A stretch of DNA of 64,000 nucleotides from Vulcanimicrobiota bacterium (GTDB lineage: Bacteria > Vulcanimicrobiota > Xenobia > Xenobiales > JADMJV01). The position numbers and the translations under genes were made by a program. The notes beneath the pieces were generated by a model. The model was not told the origin of the DNA, searched no databases, and saw only the letters and a list, made by a program, of their open reading frames with translations. Shown one piece after another: positions 45,180 to 55,900 of this stretch (position 1 is the first letter of the stretch; each line of letters starts with the position of its first letter). The stretch is taken from assembly GCA_019637395.1 (NCBI GenBank), contig JAHBVR010000006.1:1-64000 (forward strand). The letters are read 5' to 3'.

Positions 45180-46682
45180 ATGCTTTTCTATGCCCTTGAA
45201 CGCTTGCGCGGGCTCCTCTTTCCCCAAGTAGAGATCAGCCTCCCGCCCGATCATCTGATGGCCGAAACCGACCTGGAAGTGCGCGTGCGCGACGGCACCA
45301 TTCTGCGGGCCAATCTCTACCGGCCGCGGGCCGAGGGACGTTACCCCGTCATCCTCTCCTTACATCCTTATGGCAAGGATATTCTGCCCCGTCCCGGGCG
45401 CCCCATCCTGACCTATCGCCTGATGCGGCAGACCGGCCCTGTCCGCCATTCTTCCTGGACCGGCTGGGAGGCTCCCGATCCCGTCTACTGGGCAGAGCGT
45501 GGCTATGCCGTGCTCAACTGCGACCTGCGGGGTTTCTATCGCTCGGAAGGCCAGGCCGTCATGCTCTCGGAACAGGAGGGCCTGGATTACTACGACCTGA
45601 TCGAGTGGGCCGCCGCCCAGCCCTGGTGCAATGGCAAGGTGGGCCTGTCCGGCGTCTCTTACCTGTGCATCACTCAGTGGCGGGCCGCCGCGCTACGCCC
45701 GCCGTCCCTGGCGGCCATCTGCGCCTGGGAAGGCTTCACTTCGGCCTACCACGATCTGGCCTATCCCGGCGGCGTCCGCGAAGACGGCTTCATTCCCTTC
45801 TGGTTTGGCAAGCTGGACCGGCGCCGAGTAGTGGAGAACCTGCGCCAGGCCCAGCTCGAGCACCCCCGATTCGACGACTACTGGGCCTCCCGCCAGCCCA
45901 AACTCGAGGACATCCAGGTGCCCGCTCTCATCTGCGCCAGCTTTTCCGATCACAACCTCCATTCCCACGGAAGCTTCGAGGCCTTCAGACGCATCAGCTC
46001 TACTAACAAATGGCTCTACACCCACCGCGACGGTAAATGGGCGGCCTACTATTCCGAAGACGCCTTGAAATGGCAAACGCGCTTCTTCGATTGCTTCCTC
46101 AAGGGCCTGGACAACGGCATGAAAGAGGTTCCGCCGGTGCGCCTGGAAGTACGCCGCACCCGCAGCCAGGTCCACCAGCTGCGAGCCGAATCCCAGTGGC
46201 CTCCCGCCAGTCTCCGCGAGCAGGTGCTCTCCCTGGGAGCGGCCCGCACTCACTTCCCCAAAGGCAAAGTCTCCTTCGAGCATCGCTTCGAGAGCGACAC
46301 CGAACTCACCGGTCCCATGAACTTGCGCCTCGACCTGGAGACCGACAGCGAGCTCCGCCTCTTCGCCGGTCTGCGCAAGTTCAGCCAGGGCAAAGAGGTC
46401 ACCTTCGAAGGCTCTTACGGCTTCGGCCGCGACCTGGTGACCCGCGGCTATCGCCGCCTGGGCCCGGGCCGCGACCTGGTCGAGGTGGAACTGCTGCCCT
46501 CCTCCACCTACTTCCAGGCGGGTGACAGTATTCGTCTCGACCTCCAGGGTCGTTACTTCTTCTCCCGCACCCCCTGGGGCCAGTTTCCCGCCGCCTACGA
46601 GGTCTCACCGCCCGGGCACCTGACCGTGCACAGCGCCGAACTCTGCCTTCCCGTCATCCTCCAGGAGACTTCGGACTCTTAA
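45180..46682 (+). CDS. CocE/NonD-type alpha/beta hydrolase (S15 family)
   Basis: Hydrolase of the X-Pro dipeptidyl-peptidase/cocaine esterase family. Seen: RVRDGTILRANLYRP, LSLHPYGKD, the nucleophile elbow GLSGVSYLC (Ser), the acid/base region SFSDHNLHSHGSFEAF, and the C-terminal jelly-roll (EHRFESDTELTGPMNLRLDL, YFQAGDSIRLDLQG). 500 residues, slightly short for the family. GGGGGA lies about 7 bases before the ATG. No signal peptide. Confidence 0.85.
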   Translation: MLFYALERLRGLLFPQVEISLPPDHLMAETDLEVRVRDGTILRANLYRPRAEGRYPVILSLHPYGKDILPRPGRPILTYRLMRQTGPVRHSSWTGWEAPDPVYWAERGYAVLNCDLRGFYRSEGQAVMLSEQEGLDYYDLIEWAAAQPWCNGKVGLSGVSYLCITQWRAAALRPPSLAAICAWEGFTSAYHDLAYPGGVREDGFIPFWFGKLDRRRVVENLRQAQLEHPRFDDYWASRQPKLEDIQVPALICASFSDHNLHSHGSFEAFRRISSTNKWLYTHRDGKWAAYYSEDALKWQTRFFDCFLKGLDNGMKEVPPVRLEVRRTRSQVHQLRAESQWPPASLREQVLSLGAARTHFPKGKVSFEHRFESDTELTGPMNLRLDLETDSELRLFAGLRKFSQGKEVTFEGSYGFGRDLVTRGYRRLGPGRDLVEVELLPSSTYFQAGDSIRLDLQGRYFFSRTPWGQFPAAYEVSPPGHLTVHSAELCLPVILQETSDS

Positions 46683-46798
46683 ACAAACAAAGCGTAGGCA
46701 GCCTCGAGCCGGCCGGGATAACTCCTTCAGTCCTACCACCTTTTGAGCGAGGATTTTGAGGCAGGGGAAGATCGGCCCGGCGGGAACCCCGGCCCATA

Positions 46799-48589
46799 AT
46801 GGCTACTGTATTGACCCCCAACACGGGAGACTGGGATCTCACCCCCTTCTACGCTGAGCGCCTGGGCGCCGACTACCAAAAGGACCGTCAGGCCTTCCGC
46901 GAGCGGCTGGAGCAGGCGCTGCGGGAAACCGACCTGGCCCAACTGCTGATCCAATGGGAACAGCTGGTCAGCGACAGCGAGCACATGAACTCCTATCTTC
47001 TCTGTCTGCGCAGCGCCGACGGGCGCGATCAGGCGGTAGGCCAGGAGCTGGCCAGTCTGCAGAGCGACAGCTCGCGCCTGCGCCAGCTCGAAGTCAGCCT
47101 GGGAGAGCAGCTCAAAGTTTTGAGCGAAGCGCAACTGCAGGAAGTTCTCCAGGACGCGCGACTCCAGGATCTGGATTACTACCTCAAACGGCTGCGCCAG
47201 CGGGCTCTGTGGCAGATGCCCAGCGAGCTGGAGAACCTGGCGGCGGAACTGGATGTAGACGGTATGTCGGCCTGGGGCCGACTTTACGACCAGTTGGGGG
47301 GACGCCTGGAGTTTCAATACCAGGACGAAAAAGGCGAAACCGTAACGCGACCCATGTCCATGAAAGTGAGTTTACTGGAAGATCCCTGCGCCAAAGTGCG
47401 CAAGAGCGTGCTGGAAGGCAGCAATCGGGCCTGGCAAAGTGTCGAGGACGTGGCCGCGGCCTGTTTGAATGCCATAGCCGGCACTCGCCTGACCCTCTAC
47501 AAGCGCCGAGGTATCCCACATTTTCTGGAGCCGGCTCTATTTGACTCCGCCATCGAACGAGAAACCCTGGACGCCATGCTGGGCGCCATTGCCTCCCGCT
47601 ACGAGTTGCCCCGCCGCTTTCTCAAGCTCAAGGCCAAGATCCTGGGCGTGGAGCGGCTGGGCTTCCAGGACCTGAGCGCTCCCCTGCCCGACCTGGACAA
47701 TTCCAAAATCGCCTGGGAACAGGCCGGTCAAATGCTGGTGGAGGAAACCCGGGCCAGCTATCCTGAGTTTTCCAAATTCTGCCAGCAATCGCTGGAGCAA
47801 AAGTGGGTCGATTGGAGCCCGCGCGAAGGCAAACGGCCCGGCGGTTACTGTACCGGCTCCAGCCGCCTGCGCCAGTCGCGCATCTTCATGACCTACCATG
47901 GCGCCTTCGGCGACCTCATGACGCTGACTCACGAATTTGGCCACGCCTGGCACAGCCACGTGATGAACAACGAGCGCCCTCTCAACACGCTCTATCCGAT
48001 GACGCTGGCCGAAACGGCCTCCACCTTCGCCGAAAACCTGCTGCTGGACGCGCTGCTGCGCTCGCCGGCCACCACCCGAGAACAGCGTCTCAAGCTGCTG
48101 GACTCGCGGCTGGAAGGCGCCTGTGCCTTTCTGCTCAACATTCCCTCACGCTTCCTCTTCGAGAAGCGCTTCTACGAGGAACGAGCCGGGGGCGAAGTCT
48201 CGGTGGACCGCCTTAAAGAACTCATGCTGGAGGCCCAGAAGGAAGCGTATGGGGATAGTCTCGACCATGAGCAGTTGGATCCTTATTTCTGGGCCTCCAA
48301 GCTCCACTTCTACATCACCGAGGTGAGCTTTTACAACTTCCCCTACTCCTTCGGCTACCTGTTCAGCCTGGGAGTCTACGCCCAGGCGCAAAAGCGCGGC
48401 GAAGCTTTCTTACCCACCTATGAAAAGCTGCTACAGGCGACCGGACGGCGCACCGCCGAGCAGTGCGCCCGCGAAAACCTCCAGGTAGAACTGAATCAGC
48501 CACAATTTTGGTTAGATTCCCTGGCCCTGGTGGAACAGGACATGCGGCAGTTCGAAGAGTTGGCCAGGGAAGTTTACAAAATCTCCTGA
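46799..48589 (+). CDS. pepF: Oligoendopeptidase F (M3 family)
   Basis: Cytosolic zinc metallopeptidase that trims oligopeptides. Seen: the HExxH site in LTHEFGHAWHSHV (His near residue 378), the downstream third ligand region AETASTFAENLLLDALL, and RFLFEKRFYEERAGGEVSV. 596 residues, normal for M3B PepF. ATG 46799; no strong ribosome binding site. Followed by the SPOR gene after 44 bases. Confidence 0.92.
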   Translation: MATVLTPNTGDWDLTPFYAERLGADYQKDRQAFRERLEQALRETDLAQLLIQWEQLVSDSEHMNSYLLCLRSADGRDQAVGQELASLQSDSSRLRQLEVSLGEQLKVLSEAQLQEVLQDARLQDLDYYLKRLRQRALWQMPSELENLAAELDVDGMSAWGRLYDQLGGRLEFQYQDEKGETVTRPMSMKVSLLEDPCAKVRKSVLEGSNRAWQSVEDVAAACLNAIAGTRLTLYKRRGIPHFLEPALFDSAIERETLDAMLGAIASRYELPRRFLKLKAKILGVERLGFQDLSAPLPDLDNSKIAWEQAGQMLVEETRASYPEFSKFCQQSLEQKWVDWSPREGKRPGGYCTGSSRLRQSRIFMTYHGAFGDLMTLTHEFGHAWHSHVMNNERPLNTLYPMTLAETASTFAENLLLDALLRSPATTREQRLKLLDSRLEGACAFLLNIPSRFLFEKRFYEERAGGEVSVDRLKELMLEAQKEAYGDSLDHEQLDPYFWASKLHFYITEVSFYNFPYSFGYLFSLGVYAQAQKRGEAFLPTYEKLLQATGRRTAEQCARENLQVELNQPQFWLDSLALVEQDMRQFEELAREVYKIS

Positions 48590-48633
48590 TCGAGTAAACT
48601 GAACATTATTCATTTTTCCGGCGAGGGGCTTCC

Positions 48634-49269
48634 ATGAGCAAACAAGACCGCACCAACGATGGGTTTTACTCCAAGGTCATCATCGCGGCCGTGGTGGTGA
48701 TCTGGGTTTCCCTGGTCGGCGGCAACTGGTTGGGCCACTATGTGGTGGAGAAGGGCCTGCTGCAAGGCAAAGAAAAAGGCAAGAAGGCGTCCGACGAATA
48801 CCGTCCCGCCACCCTGCAGAAGCCCAAGCCCTGGATCTCGGTGGACCCCTCTCAACAACAAGAACTGGAACGGTTGCAGGGCACGACCCACGAAGAGACC
48901 GAGAAGCTGCCGGCAGCTTCGGTCACTCCGGACACTCCGGTGGTCACCGCTTCTCCAGTGGATATGGAAACCAGCGCGCCGGCACCGGAAGTGACGCCCA
49001 TTGCCGAACCGAGCGCGCCTACCCCCACTCCGGCGGACGTCACCTTCCATCTTCAGTTCGGTAGTTTCGAGAGTCGCGAGAACGCCCAGGCGCTGGTGGA
49101 CAACCTGCAGGCCGTGGGTCAGGACTCCGAAGTAGAGGAATTCAAGGGCGCGGGCGGTAAGGACCTGTTTCGAGTACGCGGTGGAAGTTTTACCTCTGAA
49201 GAGCAGGCTCGTCAGCAAAGGGATAAGCTGACCGAGCAACAGTTCAAGGCCTTCATCGTCTCTCAATAA
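48634..49269 (+). CDS. SPOR-domain inner membrane protein
   Basis: Single-pass protein (helix at about 15-33, IIAAVVVIWVSLVGGNW) with a Pro/Thr-rich periplasmic linker and a C-terminal SPOR domain (FHLQFGSFESRENAQALV, FRVRGGSFTSEEQARQQR). SPOR domains bind denuded septal peptidoglycan, so a role at the division site is likely. 211 residues; GAGGGG 5-8 bases before the ATG. Next gene begins 16 bases downstream. Confidence 0.85.
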   Translation: MSKQDRTNDGFYSKVIIAAVVVIWVSLVGGNWLGHYVVEKGLLQGKEKGKKASDEYRPATLQKPKPWISVDPSQQQELERLQGTTHEETEKLPAASVTPDTPVVTASPVDMETSAPAPEVTPIAEPSAPTPTPADVTFHLQFGSFESRENAQALVDNLQAVGQDSEVEEFKGAGGKDLFRVRGGSFTSEEQARQQRDKLTEQQFKAFIVSQ

Positions 49270-49285
49270 TAACAAGGCTTACTGC

Positions 49286-50284
49286 TTGAACCGAGATACC
49301 AAAGAACTGCTCAGCGTGGGGGGTTACTCGGGCAATTTGCATCGTTTGAAGGTGCTGGTTGTCGACGATGACCCCATGATCCTGAAAATGGTGAAAACGG
49401 TTCTCGAAAACTCCAGCCTGGGTTTCGAAGTTTTATCCACGGACAAAGGTCGCCAGGGTATCGAGATGGCCAAGTCCGAGATCCCCGACTTGATTCTACT
49501 CGACCTGATGATGCCGGAAATGGACGGCATCGAAGTCTGCGAGCACCTGCGGGCCAGTCGCCTGACCTATCTGATCCCGGTCATTATGCTGACCGCCTCC
49601 GCCTCCTCAATTCACCGCCTCGACGCCCTGCGCACAGGCGTAGACGAATATCTCTCCAAACCTTTCGATCCCGAGGAACTGGAAGCCCGTATCGTCGGAC
49701 TGATCCGCCGCTTTCGTTTAACTCGGGCAAGTAACCCGCTGACCGGGCTCCCGGGCAACCTGGCCATCGAGCAGGAAGTCCATCGGCGCCTGTCACGCGA
49801 GGATGAGCCCTTCGCCTGCTGCTATTTCGATCTGGACAACTTCAAGGCGTACAACGACTACTACGGCTTCGAAAAGGGCGACGAATGCCTGCGCTGGTTT
49901 GCTCAACTACTCATCGAAGCCAGCGAGAAACTCGGCCAGGAAGACGACTTTGTCGGCCACATCGGGGGGGATGACTTCGTTTATATCACCCGGCCCGAGC
50001 ACTTCGAGCCGATCTGCCAGCACATGTGCCGGACTTTTGATGCTGAGGTCGGTTCGCTCTACAACGAGGTGGACCGCAAGCAAGGTTATATCCAGGTCAC
50101 CAACCGGCGCGATGAAATGCAGCGATTTCCGCTGATGAGCGTATCCATTGGGGTGGCCAGCAACGAGCGGCGAGTGCTTTCCAGTCCCTTGCACGTAGCC
50201 GAAATCGCCTCGGAATTGAAACGCGCCGCCAAGCAGCGCAACGTGGTGGGAAGCCAGTACATTATCGATCGGAGAAGTAGTTAG
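49286..50284 (+). CDS. Response regulator diguanylate cyclase (REC-GGDEF)
   Basis: Makes c-di-GMP when phosphorylated. Seen: REC domain (about 20-140; DDDP, phospho-acceptor in LILLDLMMPEMDG, KPFDPEEL) and a GGDEF domain with IGGDDFVYI, the active variant of GGDEF, plus DLDNFKAYNDYYG. 332 residues. TTG start with AAGG upstream; a later start would truncate only the tail before REC. The stop overlaps the ribF start by one base, so the two are co-transcribed. Confidence 0.87.
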   Translation: MNRDTKELLSVGGYSGNLHRLKVLVVDDDPMILKMVKTVLENSSLGFEVLSTDKGRQGIEMAKSEIPDLILLDLMMPEMDGIEVCEHLRASRLTYLIPVIMLTASASSIHRLDALRTGVDEYLSKPFDPEELEARIVGLIRRFRLTRASNPLTGLPGNLAIEQEVHRRLSREDEPFACCYFDLDNFKAYNDYYGFEKGDECLRWFAQLLIEASEKLGQEDDFVGHIGGDDFVYITRPEHFEPICQHMCRTFDAEVGSLYNEVDRKQGYIQVTNRRDEMQRFPLMSVSIGVASNERRVLSSPLHVAEIASELKRAAKQRNVVGSQYIIDRRSS

Positions 50285-51198
50285 TGTCCCTGCTACAAGA
50301 CTTTGCTGCCCCGGCGGGCAGCACGTCGGTGGCGCTCGGTTTTTTTGACGGATTCCATCGGGGCCACCAGGCGATCCTGGCGGCCACCTGCTCCAGCCAA
50401 CTGCGCCCTCTCACCTTCACCTTCCGCAACCACCCCGCCAGCGTCATTCAATCGGTGCGCATGCCCGGTTTGCTCACCGTGGCCGCCGAACGCCAGGCAC
50501 TGCTACAGGAAGCCGGCAGCCAGGTGGTCTGGTGCGATTTCGACCGGCCCTTCTCGCAACTTTCCCCCGAGGATTTCTTCGAAGATATTCTGCGCAGGGG
50601 CCTGGGAGCCGGCCGGCTGATCTCCGGCTCCAATTACCGCTTCGGCCACAAGGCCGGCGGTGACGTGGCCCGCCTGCGCGAACTGGCCGCCCCCCACGGC
50701 ATCGAAGTCGTGACCGTGCCCGGCGTGGAGGAGGGCGGCGAACTGATTTCCTCGACCCGCATTCGCAACTGTCTGCAAGCCGGCCGGCCGGAAGAGGCGG
50801 CCCGTATGCTGGGGCGTCCCTACTCGCTGTCGGCCCGGGTGGTGCGCGGCGACCAGCGCGGCCGCACCATCGGCTTTCCCACCGCCAACCTGCAACTGCC
50901 GGCCGGCAAACTGGTGCCTGCTTACGGGGTTTACGCCTGCTGGGTGCAACGCGGCGGCCAGCGCCTGGCGGCTGTGGCCAACCTGGGCGTTCGCCCTACG
51001 GTGGCGGCCCATCAAGTGGAGCCGCTGCTGGAAGCTCATCTCCTCGACTTCGAGGGTGACCTCTACGGGGAACCCCTGGTGGTGGAGTTGTGGCGCTTTC
51101 TGCGGGCCGAGCAGCGTTTCTCGGGATTGGACGCCCTCAAGGCGCAGCTCCAGCAAGATCTGGCCCATGCTCGCGAGTTTTTGCTACGACCCGCTTGA
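50284..51198 (+). CDS. ribF: Bifunctional riboflavin kinase/FAD synthetase
   Basis: Converts riboflavin to FMN and FAD. Seen: nucleotidyl-transferase part with GFFDGFHRGHQAIL, FSQLSPEDFFED, SGSNYRFGHKAGGD, SSTRIRNCLQAG; kinase part with RGDQRGRTIGFPTANLQL, YGVYACWV and NLGVRPTV. 304 residues, normal. GTG start in a one-base overlap with the upstream stop. Confidence 0.95.
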   Translation: MSLLQDFAAPAGSTSVALGFFDGFHRGHQAILAATCSSQLRPLTFTFRNHPASVIQSVRMPGLLTVAAERQALLQEAGSQVVWCDFDRPFSQLSPEDFFEDILRRGLGAGRLISGSNYRFGHKAGGDVARLRELAAPHGIEVVTVPGVEEGGELISSTRIRNCLQAGRPEEAARMLGRPYSLSARVVRGDQRGRTIGFPTANLQLPAGKLVPAYGVYACWVQRGGQRLAAVANLGVRPTVAAHQVEPLLEAHLLDFEGDLYGEPLVVELWRFLRAEQRFSGLDALKAQLQQDLAHAREFLLRPA

Positions 51199-51661
51199 AA
51201 AGCCCTGCACCGGCGCCCCCTTCTTTCGCATAGAGGACGGGGATCTACCCGCGGTGCCTGCGGGCTCGCTGGTTTCCTGGCCGGCCGGCCGGCCGCTGCC
51301 GGAGCTGCTTGAGGGCGTGGACCTGGAAGTGCGTAGCCAGGGCTGCCGCACCTTTGAAAGACGCGAAAAACCCTGGAGTCTCTTTCTCGACTGCCTGGAC
51401 CCTTTTGACCTGGGCGATGTGGAAGAGATTCTAGAAGCGGCGGCGACGGCTGGTTGCGACTGGGTGGTGGCCGCTCCGGTGCGCGCCGCCCACCTGCGTT
51501 ACCGGCTTTATTCGCTGGTGCGCCTGCTGTGTGACCGCTTCAAGATGAAGTTCACCATCTTTGAGGACCAGGAACTCGAGGCGGCTGACCGGCTCAACCA
51601 CTATCTGGCCAACCGGCGCGGCTGTTGCCGCTTCCGCAGCCTCAGCGGCCAGCGAAGTTAG
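51164..51661 (+). CDS. Hypothetical protein
   Basis: Not recognised. About 165 residues from ATG 51164, overlapping the ribF end by 35 bases; the frame is open to 51056, but that part is a shadow of ribF. Features: PFFRIEDGDLPAVPAGSLV, LFLDCLDPFDLGDVEEILEA, CDWVVAAPVRAAHLRYRLYS, many Cys and Arg in the C-terminus. Mixed alpha/beta, no membrane segment. Convergent with the Uma2 gene (4-base overlap). Confidence 0.6.
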   Translation, partial: PMLASFCYDPLEKPCTGAPFFRIEDGDLPAVPAGSLVSWPAGRPLPELLEGVDLEVRSQGCRTFERREKPWSLFLDCLDPFDLGDVEEILEAAATAGCDWVVAAPVRAAHLRYRLYSLVRLLCDRFKMKFTIFEDQELEAADRLNHYLANRRGCCRFRSLSGQRS

Positions 51662-52260
51662 CCTTCTTCTTCGACGTCTTCCGGGTCAGGACCGAATTCA
51701 ACTCGCCCATATATCTCCGCCAGCGGCAGCGCGAGTTTCAGCTCGGGGATGGGAATGACGGCCTCCCGTCCCTCAAAAATCTCACGCACAAATCCCTCTT
51801 CGGTACGCCGGTAGGCGACCACGATGGGCTGCTCCTGTTCGACCATCAGATACAGTCCCAAGCTGGGGATGGTGAGGTAGCCCTCGCGCTTCTCGCCGCT
51901 GTCCACTCGGCGCGTGCTGGTCGAGAGGACCTCTACCACCAAGGAGGGTGAGTCCTGATAGACATCGCTCTCTGGATTGCCCTGACAGACAACCTGGGCA
52001 TCTGGATAGTAGAATCGAGAGTGGGTCGGTAACTGGATGCGCACCTTGGTATCGGAATTGTAGACCCGACATCGGTGCCCGCGCAGCAGGCCAAAAAGGA
52101 CTCCGATTATGTTGGTGGCGATGAGATTGTGACGATTTCGCGCCCCCGACATTGCGTAAACGACTCCGCCGACGTATTCGTGCTTGACCGTCGATTTGAG
52201 TTCGCGAGCCAGGTACTCGCTGGGGGAAATCAACTCTAGCTGATTCTGCAGGTCGTTCAT
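51658..52260 (-). CDS. Uma2-family PD-(D/E)XK-fold protein
   Basis: Putative restriction-endonuclease-fold protein (DUF820/Uma2), common in multiple copies in cyanobacteria and other phyla; function mostly unknown. Seen: SPSEYLARELKSTVKHEYVG, GGVVYAMSGARNRHNLI, the catalytic-type YYPDAQVVC and SLVVEVLSTSTRRVDSGEKR. 200 residues. Single gene, convergent with its left neighbour and divergent from the sigma factor gene. Confidence 0.88.
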   Translation of the reverse strand: MNDLQNQLELISPSEYLARELKSTVKHEYVGGVVYAMSGARNRHNLIATNIIGVLFGLLRGHRCRVYNSDTKVRIQLPTHSRFYYPDAQVVCQGNPESDVYQDSPSLVVEVLSTSTRRVDSGEKREGYLTIPSLGLYLMVEQEQPIVVAYRRTEEGFVREIFEGREAVIPIPELKLALPLAEIYGRVEFGPDPEDVEEEG

Positions 52261-52337
52261 ACAAAAAAATTTCGACCTCGAGTGAACTTTTCATCCTGCT
52301 GGAACATCCAACAGAAAATCCAAGGGAGGCCTGATCG

Positions 52338-52904
52338 GTGAGCGAAGCCCTGGCCATGTCCCTACCGGGGACGCATTTCCGGGAGCGGGGGACGAGCAGC
52401 TCGATGAATCTCGTAGAGCGGCTACGTTCCGGCGATTCCAGCGCGCTGCAGAGCTTTATCGAGAGCACCCAGGACCAGGCCTACCGTCTGGCCTTCTCGA
52501 TTCTGCAGGACCCGCACCAGGTCCAGGATGTGCTGCAAGACAGCTACCTGATCGTCTTTGAAAAAATACACCAGTTGCGCGAGGCCGCCTCGCTCAAGAG
52601 CTGGTTCTCCCAAATCGTGGTCAACCGTTGCCGCCGGCAGTTGCGCCTGCGCGGTTGGGAAGAGCTGCCGGACGCTCCCGCGCCCCCCACTTGTTTGGCC
52701 GAAAAGGTGGACGTGCAGGTGGCGCTGGCCGAGCTGACTCCCGCCGACCAGATGATTCTCAACCTGCGCGAAGTGATGGACCTGTCTTATCAAGAAATCG
52801 CGCAAGTTCTTTCCATCCCGCTGGGTACGGTGCGTTCCCGGCTGACTAACGCGCGCGCCCGGCTGTTACACAAACTCACCCCCGATGGGAGGGCCCCTCG
52901 ATGA
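52338..52904 (+). CDS. ECF sigma factor
   Basis: Sigma-70 family region 2/region 4 protein. Seen: region 2 (AYRLAFSILQDPHQVQDVLQ then DSYLIVFEKIHQLR), region 4 (LTPADQMILNLREVMDLSYQ, EIAQVLSIPLGTVRSRLTNA). 188 residues from the GTG at 52338, with GGGAGG 9 bases upstream; ATG 52404 would give a minimal ECF. The stop overlaps the anti-sigma start (ATGA), the typical sigma/anti-sigma arrangement. Confidence 0.9.
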   Translation: MSEALAMSLPGTHFRERGTSSSMNLVERLRSGDSSALQSFIESTQDQAYRLAFSILQDPHQVQDVLQDSYLIVFEKIHQLREAASLKSWFSQIVVNRCRRQLRLRGWEELPDAPAPPTCLAEKVDVQVALAELTPADQMILNLREVMDLSYQEIAQVLSIPLGTVRSRLTNARARLLHKLTPDGRAPR

Positions 52905-55900
52905 ACTGTCCTGATTTCGAACTGCTCTCGGCCCACGCCGATGGGGAAACGACGCCGGCCGAAGCCGCCCTCATCGAACAGCACAGCGGCAACTGCTCGT
53001 CGTGCGCTCAACAGCTGGCCAATCTGGGTTTGCTCAGCCGAGCCGTGCGCCAGCCGCAGGCGCTGCCGGCTGGATTCAAGATTCGCGTGCAGCCGGCCAA
53101 ACAGCCCTCACTGTGGCAAAAGTTACGCGAACTGGCTGATAGTCCGGTGGTTCACCTGGTCAGCGCGCAGCGACGTCGCCGGGCCCGCTTCGGGCTGTTG
53201 GAGATGGCAAAAATTGTAGCCATCTTTGCTCTGCCGATCTTCTTCATGACGATTTCCTCAGATCGCTCACCGCTGCTGACTTTCATGGGCTTCAGCGCGG
53301 TTGGCCTGATGATTGGCCTGCCGCTCCGCCAATTCAGCGAGGAAGTAGCTTTGCTGGCCTCCCTACGGCGCGGTCGCTGCCTGGAAGAGATCATAGGCAC
53401 AGGCACCAGCGCTCAGGGGCTGCTCGACGGACTGGCCCTGCAAGGCCTGGGGCAGCTCACGCGGGCCGCGCTGACCGTCTGGCCGGTGTTGCTGCTGGGT
53501 AGCCTGGCGCTACCGCATAGCTGGAAGCAACGGGCTCTACAGTCGGAGGTGGCCTGGCTGCCCTGCCTGCTCACCTTCTTTCTAGGCGGCTACTATCTGT
53601 CCCAACTACTCAACGTCTGGAAGGGCGGCTGGCCGCGGCGTCTGGTCAAGCTATTGTTTGCCCTCAGCCCCTGGACGCTGGTCCTGCTGGGGCTGCCCGG
53701 CTGCCTGGTGGCCAGCCTGCTCACAGCCGGGGTAGCGCGCCATCTGGCCATCTCTGAGTTGGAAAACCCCGAGCGCCTTCAGGCTGTACCGCCAGGCCGG
53801 CGTAATCGGCTGGTGCGCTGTTGGAGTCAGAACCCCATCACCCGGCGCGAAATGAGCCGGCTGGCCTCGGGGCTGGGCGGCGGCTGGTGGCGGCTGTTCG
53901 TGTGGCGCACCTCTTTGACGCTGGCGCCCCTCGCCTGGGCTCTCTTCAGCTTGAATCGCCCGCTGGACGACTGGCAGGAGGTTTTTTCAGCCGGCCTGCT
54001 GGGATTCGCCGCCCTGTTTTTCGCCCGGGCGGCGGCGGTCACGTTACCGGCGGTGGTGCGCGAACGCGAGCAGCAAAGTTGGGGCATCCTGATGCAGACT
54101 CCGCTGGGCCCGCGCACGGTGGTGGAAGGCTGGCTGCAGGTCAGTTGCTATACTCTTTTCAGCGAAGGACTCTTCGCTATGCTGGCACTGGGCGGCTATC
54201 TGGTGGCCGCCGTTCCGCCGGCCCACCTGGGATGGCCGCTGGCCAGTCTGGGGCTGCTTCCCCTGGTCGGTTGGCTAGGAGCTTACGTCGGCCTGGCTTT
54301 GTCGGCTTCCAGCCGCAGCCTGCGCGAGGCCGGCCAGAAATGGTTTCTCTGGTGCTTGCTGGCTTTGCTCGGCTGGTTAGTCGGCTGGGGACTGGGCCAG
54401 GGCCTCACCTCCGCCAGCTACTTCCTGGGGCCCACTGCGCTACTGGCCCTTCTGCCCGTGGCCTTCCTGCTCTGGCTGCGGGCGCTACCCTTGATGCGCC
54501 TGCTCCCCAGCCTCGACCCCTGCGCGGAGGAGCAGGCCGCGGGCCGCTACAGTCCGGTGTTGGCCGGTCTGGACCTGGGCTCGCTGCTGGCTCTGGGATT
54601 TGCGCTGGTTTGCTGGAACATTCTCGCCAAAGAAACCGATTTGTCCGCTCTCAAGGGGGCCACCCTGCTGCTGGGGGCGGGTCTGGCCTGGCTGTTGTGC
54701 CTGCGCCTGCCCCTGGCCACAATCGCAGAGTTCCATCTAGGACATCGCTTCAGCCTGCTGCTCGGGTCCTGTTTCGGACTCTGGCTGGGCTGGACCGGTT
54801 TTCAGGCGATTCGAGCCTTGAGTTTTCAACTCAGGGAGCCTCAGTTGCTGAACCTGGAAGTGGAATATGGATGCCTGCTGGCCGGAGTGATCGCCGGCGC
54901 CGTCTGCGGTGGCCTGGCCGCCCGCGCGGCGCGGCCCGGCCCGGCCCGCCGGCGACAACTATGTCTGCGCCTGCGCTGGTCCGGCCTGCTGGTAATGGGC
55001 GGCCTGCTGCTCCTATGGATGGGGGACCGGCTCTGGCAACTGCCGTCCGCTCCCGAGGTCAAAACCGTAAAGTCGCCTCTGAACTCAGCCTACCGAAAGC
55101 AGCTGCAGGTCGTGGACCAGCTGATTTTCCCGGCCAGCGAAATCTTCCTGAGGAACGAGAAGTTCGACGAGTTCCCCAGCGACGACTCCAAACAGGCCTG
55201 GATCCGATTTGCCAAACGCCACGCCGCCCAACCGGCGCTGGCCCGTTTACGCCGTCAATTGCCTCCATTCGAGACTCCCCAGAGCGAAATAGAGCCGGTG
55301 GAAGAGCAGTACTCCTGGGCATCTCACTACCTGGTAGGCCTGCTGCGCACTCAGTCCGTACTCTACAGGCTCGAGGGCAACGAGGCGGCTGCTTTCAATT
55401 GCCTTCGCTGGGCCTTGCTCTGCCTGGACAGCCGGACGCACTGGCAGAGCGACTTTGAAGTCAGCCTGAATCCTGAAGGCGATGAAGCCTGGCTGCTCGA
55501 CGAACTGCGCGATCATATCGCCGCGGGACAGGGGGCGGACGGGCTGATCGAGCAACTCCAGGAGGATAGCCGGGCCCGCCGCTGGCTTCTCTTCTCCTAC
55601 CAGAACCTGGAGCCAAATCACCTGGCCTACAACTTCAGCCACTCGCCCATTCCTCGAGCCTACCTCGATCGCGAGGAACTCGCCCGCACTGTGGCGCTGA
55701 AACGCGCCCAACAGTGGGCTGGCGAGTTCAAGCTGTGGGAGCTGAGTCACGACGGCGGTGCCGGCCTGCTCGAGGGTATCCGCTTCACCCCGCTGGCTCG
55801 CCGTATAATTTACCGGGTCACCGTAAGCAATGGCGTGCGCAGCCTGGCCCGCAGCCGCACGCGCCGCGAAGGCCTGGCGCTGCTGGCGGCCATTCAACTC

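Noticed and set aside
53821-55458. 545-codon plus-strand frame
   Set aside because: Low-complexity shadow of the anti-sigma fusion gene in another frame (GC-rich third positions).
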